Below, piece after piece: positions 14,128-18,730 of a stretch of 18,730 bases of DNA (positions are counted from its first letter, which is position 1; every line of letters starts with the position of its first letter). The position numbers and the translations under genes were made by a program. The DNA lies in NCBI GenBank assembly GCA_002431865.1, contig DJEI01000025.1, forward strand, positions 1 to 18,730, given 5' to 3'. The stretch comes from Lachnospiraceae bacterium UBA5902. GTDB taxonomy: Bacteria > Bacillota > Clostridia > Lachnospirales > Lachnospiraceae. The notes beneath the pieces were generated by a model. The model saw only the letters and a program-made list of their open reading frames with translations. It was not told the DNA's origin and did no database searches.

Positions 14128-14189
14128 GTCAGATGTCGAAAATTGCAAGAATGTAAATAGTGAAAATAGTAAAAAGAGGTAAGCATTAC

Positions 14190-17100
14190 ATGAAGAAATT
14201 AGGAATCGATATTGGATCAACAACTGTGAAGGTTGCTGTGATCGACGAAGAACATAACATATTATTTTCGGAATACAAGCGTCATTTTGCGAATATCAAA
14301 GAGACCCTAAAGGAGCTTGTAGAGCACGCCAGCAAGGAGCTTGGAAATGTTGAGGTTGCTCCTACGATCACAGGTTCCGGTGGACTTGCACTGGCACAGG
14401 TCATCGACATACCTTTTGAACAGGAGGTCGTTTGTGTATCCGAGGCATTGACAGACTATGCACCACAGACAGATGTAGCTATCGAGCTTGGCGGCGAGGA
14501 TGCCAAGATTATCTATTTTACAAATGGTGTGGAACAGCGAATGAATGGTGTATGTGCCGGCGGCACAGGCTCCTTTATCGACCAGATGGCAACGCTGCTG
14601 CAGACAGACGCTTCCGGCCTGAATACATACGCGAAGGACTATGATACGATCTACCCGATTGCAGCACGTTGTGGTGTATTCGCAAAGACCGATATCCAGC
14701 CGCTCATCAATGAAGGTGCAACAAAGCCAAACCTTGCAGCATCTATCTTTCAGGCGGTTGTTAACCAGACGATCAGTGGACTTGCCTGTGGTAAGCCAAT
14801 CAAAGGAAATGTCGCATTTTTAGGTGGTCCTCTCCACTTCCTCGACCAGCTCAAGGAAGCGTTCGTGCGGACACTGAATCTGACGCCGGAGCATATTATC
14901 GCACCAGGGCATTCGCATCTGTTTGCGGCTGTCGGTGCAGCACTTCAGGCAAAGGAAGAGACACACTATACATTGGATGAGATCAGTGGAAAACTCACAG
15001 CCGATCTTAAGATTGCTGTAGACGTCGACCGTCTTCCACCGCTTTTTGCATCACAGGAAGACTACGACGCCTTCATCAAAAAGCAGGAGAAAAATAAAGT
15101 ATTACGTTCCGACCTTGCCACCTACAAGGGAAAATGTTTCCTTGGTGTCGACGCCGGTTCCACAACAACAAAAGTTGCATTGGTTGCCGAAGACGGCAGT
15201 CTGCTCTATGATTTTTACAGCAGCAATGATGGCAGTCCGCTTCGTACAACCCTGCGTGCCATGAAGGATATCTATACAAAGCTCCCAGAGGGCGTGGAGA
15301 TTGTTGCAGGCTGCTCTACCGGATATGGAGAAGCCTTAATTAAGTCTGCCCTCATGCTTGACTATGGCGAGGTAGAAACGATCGCCCACTACACTGCCGC
15401 TGCATTCTTTGATCCAGACGTGGACTGTATCCTGGATATCGGTGGTCAGGATATGAAATGTATCAAGATCAAAAATGAAGTCGTCGACAATGTCATGCTG
15501 AACGAAGCATGTTCCTCCGGCTGTGGCTCTTTCATCGAGACATTTGCCAAGTCGTTGAATTACGATGTAAAAGATTTCGCAAAGATCGCACTTTTTGCAG
15601 AAAGCCCGATCGATCTCGGAAGCCGTTGTACGGTATTTATGAATTCCAAGGTGAAGCAGGCACAGAAGGAAGGTGCAAGCGTTGCAGATATCTCAGCCGG
15701 TCTTGCCTACTCTGTTATCAAAAACGCCCTTTTGAAGGTTATCAAGCTGACCGATCCGAAGTCTCTCGGTAAGAATATCGTCGTACAGGGTGGAACCTTC
15801 TATAACGACGCGGTTCTTCGAAGTTTCGAGCTTATCTCCGGCAGAGAAGCCATCCGTCCGGATATCGCCGGTATCATGGGTGCTTTCGGTGCTGCTCTGA
15901 TTGCCAGAGACCGTTACGAGGAAGGTGACCAGACAACCATGCTCTCCAAGGAGGCAATGGAAGCACTGACTTACGAGACAAAGATGGCACGTTGTAAAGG
16001 ATGTACGAACAATTGTCTCCTTACGATCAATCGTTTTACAGGCGGCAGACAGTTCATCACAGGTAACCGTTGTGAGCGTGGTCTTGGATTGAAGAAGAAC
16101 CAGCACAACATGCCAAACTTATTTGAATACAAATTCAACCGTTTATTCTCCTACGAGCCGCTGACCGAAAGCGAAGCATATCGTGGTGTCATCGGTATTC
16201 CACGTGTCCTGAACATGTATGAGAACTATCCGTTCTGGTTTACGTTCCTGACCAGGCTTGGCTACCGGGTACTGCTCTCTCCGAAGTCATCGAGAGATAT
16301 CTATACCCTTGGTATCGAGTCTATTCCAAGTGAGTCAGAATGTTATCCGGCAAAGATCTCGCATGGTCATGTTATGTGGCTGTTAAAACAGGGAATCAAG
16401 ACGATCTTCTATCCTTGTATTCCTTACGAGCGAAACGAGACACCGGATGCAAACAATCACTACAACTGCCCGATCGTAACGAGCTACGCAGAAAATATCA
16501 AGAACAATATGGAAGAAGTTTCCGCACCGGATGTCACTTACATCCGTCCGTTCCTTGCCCTCGATAACAAAGAGGCATTGAAGGATCGCCTGTTGCGTGA
16601 ATTTTCAAAATATACAAATGTCACAAAGGAAGAAATCAGCGAAGCGGTTGAAGCTGCTTATGCAGAGGCAGATGCTGTCAAAGCAGATATCCAGAAGAAG
16701 GGGGAAGAGACAATTGCCTATCTGGAGAAGACCGATAAACTCGGTATCGTGCTTGCCGGTCGTCCATATCACCTGGATCCAGAGATCAACCACGGTCTTC
16801 CAGAGCTGATCAACTCCTACGATATCGCCGTACTTACTGAAGATTCTGTCTCACACCTTGCTGAGGTGGAACGTCCTTTGATTGTATCTGACCAGTGGAT
16901 GTATCACTCCCGTCTGTACAAGGCAGCAAACTATGTCAAGTCCAGCAAGAATCTGGAGCTGATCCAGTTGAACTCGTTTGGCTGTGGACTGGATGCTGTT
17001 ACGACGGACTGTGTCAACGATATCCTGACAAGCTCCGGCAAGATCTACACAGTATTAAAAATTGACGAGGTCAGTAACTTAGGTGCGGCACGTATCCGTA

Positions 17101-18416
17101 TCCGTTCCCTGATCAGTGCAGTTAATGTCAGAAAAAAGCATAACTTCACACCATGTCCGATGCCAAGCAATTACAACCGTATTGAATTTACAACGGACAT
17201 GAAGGATTATACCGTATTGGTTCCACAGCTCTCCCCAATCCATTTCAATGTATTGGCACCGGCGATGCGGCATATGGGATTAAATATTGAAATTCTTCCG
17301 GATGCAAATAAGGAAGTCATCGACACAGGTCTGAAATATGTAAATAACGATGCATGTTATCCATCTGTGATCGTTGTCGGTCAGATGATGCATGCGATCT
17401 TATCCGGCAAATACGATATTAACAAATTAGCACTTGTCATGACACAGACCGGTGGTGGCTGTCGTGCAACGAACTACGTTGGTTTTATCCGTCGTGCACT
17501 TGCCAAGGCAGGCTATCCACAGATACCGGTTATTGCGCTCTCCGTTCAGGGCTTTGAGACAAACTCCGGTTTTGTATGGAATATGAAGACCGTCAAATGC
17601 GCGATGCAGGCACTTGCCATCGGCGATCTGTTTATGCGGGTTGTCTACCATACACGTCCATACGAGAAAGTCAAAGGCTCTGTCAACAAGCTGCACCGCA
17701 AATGGGAGCATGCGGCTATCCGTTGTATGGAGAATAATGGTCGTGGCTTTAACAAACTGGTACATGATATTGTCAAAGACTTCGACAACATTCCTTTGAA
17801 CGAGGATGTGAAGAAGCCACGTGTTGGTATCGTTGGAGAAATCCTTGTTAAGTTCCTTCCATCTGCCAACAACCACTTGGTAGAGCTTTTAGAGGCAGAA
17901 GGCGCCGAAGCAGTTATGCCTGACTTCCTTGACTTCTTCCAGTACTGCTTCTACAACAACAATTACAAATATGAATATCTTGGCAAGACAAAGAAGTCTG
18001 CACGAAATGCAAACATTGGTATCGCAGCACTCGAAGCACTGCGCCACCCGGTAGTCAGTGCCTTAAAGAAGAGTAAGCGGTTCCATCCACCAGTGCATAT
18101 CAAGACACTGGCAGAATATGCCCGTCCGATCGTATCCATCGGTAACCAGACTGGTGAAGGATGGTTCCTGACCGGTGAGATGGTCGAGCTGATCAAGAGT
18201 GGTACCAGCAATATTGTATGCTGTCAGCCATTTGCCTGTCTGCCAAACCACATCGTCGGCAAGGGTGTTATCAAATCCCTGCGTCACGCTTATCCGGATG
18301 CCAACATCGTTGCGATTGACTATGATCCGGGGGCTTCCGAAGTCAACCAGGTAAACCGTATCAAGCTGATGCTTGCAACGGCAAGAAAGAACATGGAAGA
18401 AAACGATAATAACTAA
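14190..18416 (+). CDS. Large 2-hydroxyacyl-CoA dehydratase activase-related protein
   Basis: This 1408-residue protein fuses two BcrAD/BadFG-type ATPase domains (GIDIGSTT at residues 5-12 and [10 protein letters not shown] near 319) to a large C-terminal part. That part resembles DUF2229 and the dehydratase component (FKYNRLFSY-like region near 650, then [19 protein letters not shown] and [13 protein letters not shown]). In HgdC, two subunits share one [4Fe-4S] cluster through two cysteines each. Equivalent cysteines occur in both ATPase domains here: Cys122/Cys161 and Cys441/Cys480. A further Cys602, 605, 609 and 628 (CKGCTNNC, then NRCERG) may bind a second cluster. Activases hydrolyse ATP to drive low-potential electron transfer. 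The true substrate is unknown. The ATG at 14190 has AGAGG 9 nt upstream; the GTG at 14160 adds ten poorly supported residues. It is monocistronic. Confidence 0.92.
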   Translation: MKKLGIDIGSTTVKVAVIDEEHNILFSEYKRHFANIKETLKELVEHASKELGNVEVAPTITGSGGLALAQVIDIPFEQEVVCVSEALTDYAPQTDVAIELGGEDAKIIYFTNGVEQRMNGVCAGGTGSFIDQMATLLQTDASGLNTYAKDYDTIYPIAARCGVFAKTDIQPLINEGATKPNLAASIFQAVVNQTISGLACGKPIKGNVAFLGGPLHFLDQLKEAFVRTLNLTPEHIIAPGHSHLFAAVGAALQAKEETHYTLDEISGKLTADLKIAVDVDRLPPLFASQEDYDAFIKKQEKNKVLRSDLATYKGKCFLGVDAGSTTTKVALVAEDGSLLYDFYSSNDGSPLRTTLRAMKDIYTKLPEGVEIVAGCSTGYGEALIKSALMLDYGEVETIAHYTAAAFFDPDVDCILDIGGQDMKCIKIKNEVVDNVMLNEACSSGCGSFIETFAKSLNYDVKDFAKIALFAESPIDLGSRCTVFMNSKVKQAQKEGASVADISAGLAYSVIKNALLKVIKLTDPKSLGKNIVVQGGTFYNDAVLRSFELISGREAIRPDIAGIMGAFGAALIARDRYEEGDQTTMLSKEAMEALTYETKMARCKGCTNNCLLTINRFTGGRQFITGNRCERGLGLKKNQHNMPNLFEYKFNRLFSYEPLTESEAYRGVIGIPRVLNMYENYPFWFTFLTRLGYRVLLSPKSSRDIYTLGIESIPSESECYPAKISHGHVMWLLKQGIKTIFYPCIPYERNETPDANNHYNCPIVTSYAENIKNNMEEVSAPDVTYIRPFLALDNKEALKDRLLREFSKYTNVTKEEISEAVEAAYAEADAVKADIQKKGEETIAYLEKTDKLGIVLAGRPYHLDPEINHGLPELINSYDIAVLTEDSVSHLAEVERPLIVSDQWMYHSRLYKAANYVKSSKNLELIQLNSFGCGLDAVTTDCVNDILTSSGKIYTVLKIDEVSNLGAARIRIRSLISAVNVRKKHNFTPCPMPSNYNRIEFTTDMKDYTVLVPQLSPIHFNVLAPAMRHMGLNIEILPDANKEVIDTGLKYVNNDACYPSVIVVGQMMHAILSGKYDINKLALVMTQTGGGCRATNYVGFIRRALAKAGYPQIPVIALSVQGFETNSGFVWNMKTVKCAMQALAIGDLFMRVVYHTRPYEKVKGSVNKLHRKWEHAAIRCMENNGRGFNKLVHDIVKDFDNIPLNEDVKKPRVGIVGEILVKFLPSANNHLVELLEAEGAEAVMPDFLDFFQYCFYNNNYKYEYLGKTKKSARNANIGIAALEALRHPVVSALKKSKRFHPPVHIKTLAEYARPIVSIGNQTGEGWFLTGEMVELIKSGTSNIVCCQPFACLPNHIVGKGVIKSLRHAYPDANIVAIDYDPGASEVNQVNRIKLMLATARKNMEENDNN

Positions 18417-18428
18417 AGCAGCAAAAAA

Positions 18429-18463
18429 GAAACGATTTTCGAGTTGAAAATCGTTTCTTTTTT
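18429..18463 (+). terminator. Intrinsic terminator after the activase gene
   Basis: GAAACGATTTTC (18429-18440) and GAAAATCGTTTC (18446-18457) form a perfect 12-bp stem with a GAGTT loop. TTTTTT follows, and AAAAAA precedes it, so it may also stop transcripts from the opposite strand (the hemW side). Confidence 0.93.
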
Positions 18464-18502
18464 ATTGCGGTCAAAATTCTGCACACCTGTAATCGAATAT
18501 AA

Positions 18503-18730
18503 TCAGGAATTCAACAGGAAATCCGCTAAGATCACATTGCTGACATCAATCCCGGCATCCGTCAGATAGATCCGGTCTCCTTCGCTTGCCATGAAGCCTT
18601 CTCCTATATATTTATTCAGGACGCTTCCATATACCTCATAGATATCTTTATTGAAGCGTTCCTTGAAGTCCTCCCGGCTCACGCCGCAGGTCATCCGTAG
18701 ACCAAGGAACATAAATTCCTCCATCCGCGC
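18503..18730 (-). CDS. hemW: HemW-like radical SAM protein, C-terminal part (5' end outside window)
   Basis: Only the last 75 residues are present; the frame stays open to the window edge (the ATG at 18724 is internal). The segment MEEFMFLGLRMTCGVSREDF, then YGSVLNKYIGEGFM and DRIYLTDAGIDVSNVILADFL, is the typical C-terminal wing of HemW. This is the heme-chaperone relative of oxygen-independent coproporphyrinogen III oxidase. The radical SAM CxxxCxxC motif would lie outside the window. In many Firmicutes hemW lies near lepA and hrcA, which cannot be checked here. It converges with the activase gene across the terminator at 18429-18463. Confidence 0.88.
   Translation of the reverse strand, partial: ARMEEFMFLGLRMTCGVSREDFKERFNKDIYEVYGSVLNKYIGEGFMASEGDRIYLTDAGIDVSNVILADFLLNS

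Noticed and set aside
15693..16106. Long minus-strand open frame inside the activase gene
   Set aside because: It is antisense to a clearly conserved coding region and has no recognisable domain; a shadow frame. The same applies to 17427-17876 and other antisense frames.
1..18730. CRISPR array, tRNA or rRNA genes
   Set aside because: No regularly spaced direct repeats with unique spacers, no cloverleaf and no conserved rRNA segments were seen.

Overview
The window reads as chromosome from a spore-forming, obligately anaerobic Firmicute of the Clostridia, most likely Lachnospiraceae. Supporting signs are a GerW/YtfJ-type sporulation protein, a very large oxygen-sensitive 2-hydroxyacyl-CoA dehydratase activase-type protein, AGGAGG ribosome-binding sites, frequent GTG/TTG starts and moderate GC. 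I cannot name the genus from sequence alone.

Layout. 1-3743 is an AT-rich, accessory-looking stretch on the minus strand. It holds the N-terminal part of an unknown single-pass membrane protein (1-485), an alpha/beta hydrolase (586-1377), a complete IS256-family insertion sequence (about 1651-3028) and an orphan LPD3/phage-polyvalent-type domain protein (3232-3756) whose start overlaps the end of dprA. Around the IS lie two diverged direct copies of a promoter + hairpin + T-tract module (1534-1630 and 3149-3247). There is also a possible minus-strand transcript whose 3' hairpin abuts the IS. 3744-6420 is the competence/recombination pair comM-dprA behind a clear promoter and followed by the LPD3 gene.

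6471-13554 is a long minus-strand gene run ending at a hairpin terminator (6471-6532). In transcription order it is: rhomboid-like membrane protein with zinc ribbon, an 82-bp-period tandem repeat, an unknown 467-aa helical protein, an unknown 104-aa protein, a DUF2953 membrane protein, GerW/YtfJ, an unlisted 46-aa membrane protein, a DHH phosphoesterase, a RelQ-type (p)ppGpp synthetase and a flavin-reductase-like FMN protein. Gaps are mostly short (1 nt between DHH and RelQ, 2 nt between the two unknown genes), so much of it is probably co-transcribed. The DUF2953-GerW pair is a known sporulation neighbourhood.

13594-14029 is a two-LysM protein with its own terminator. It is divergent from the 1408-residue activase/dehydratase-like protein (14190-18416, plus strand), which has a near-consensus promoter and a strong terminator. 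The window ends inside hemW (C-terminal part, minus strand).

The most unusual part is 1500-3760. The two hairpin modules keep their stems by compensatory base changes, which suggests small RNA genes. Read on the other strand, however, both copies also resemble the coding tail of the LPD3-family protein, so two explanations compete. The IS appears to have split an intrinsic terminator.
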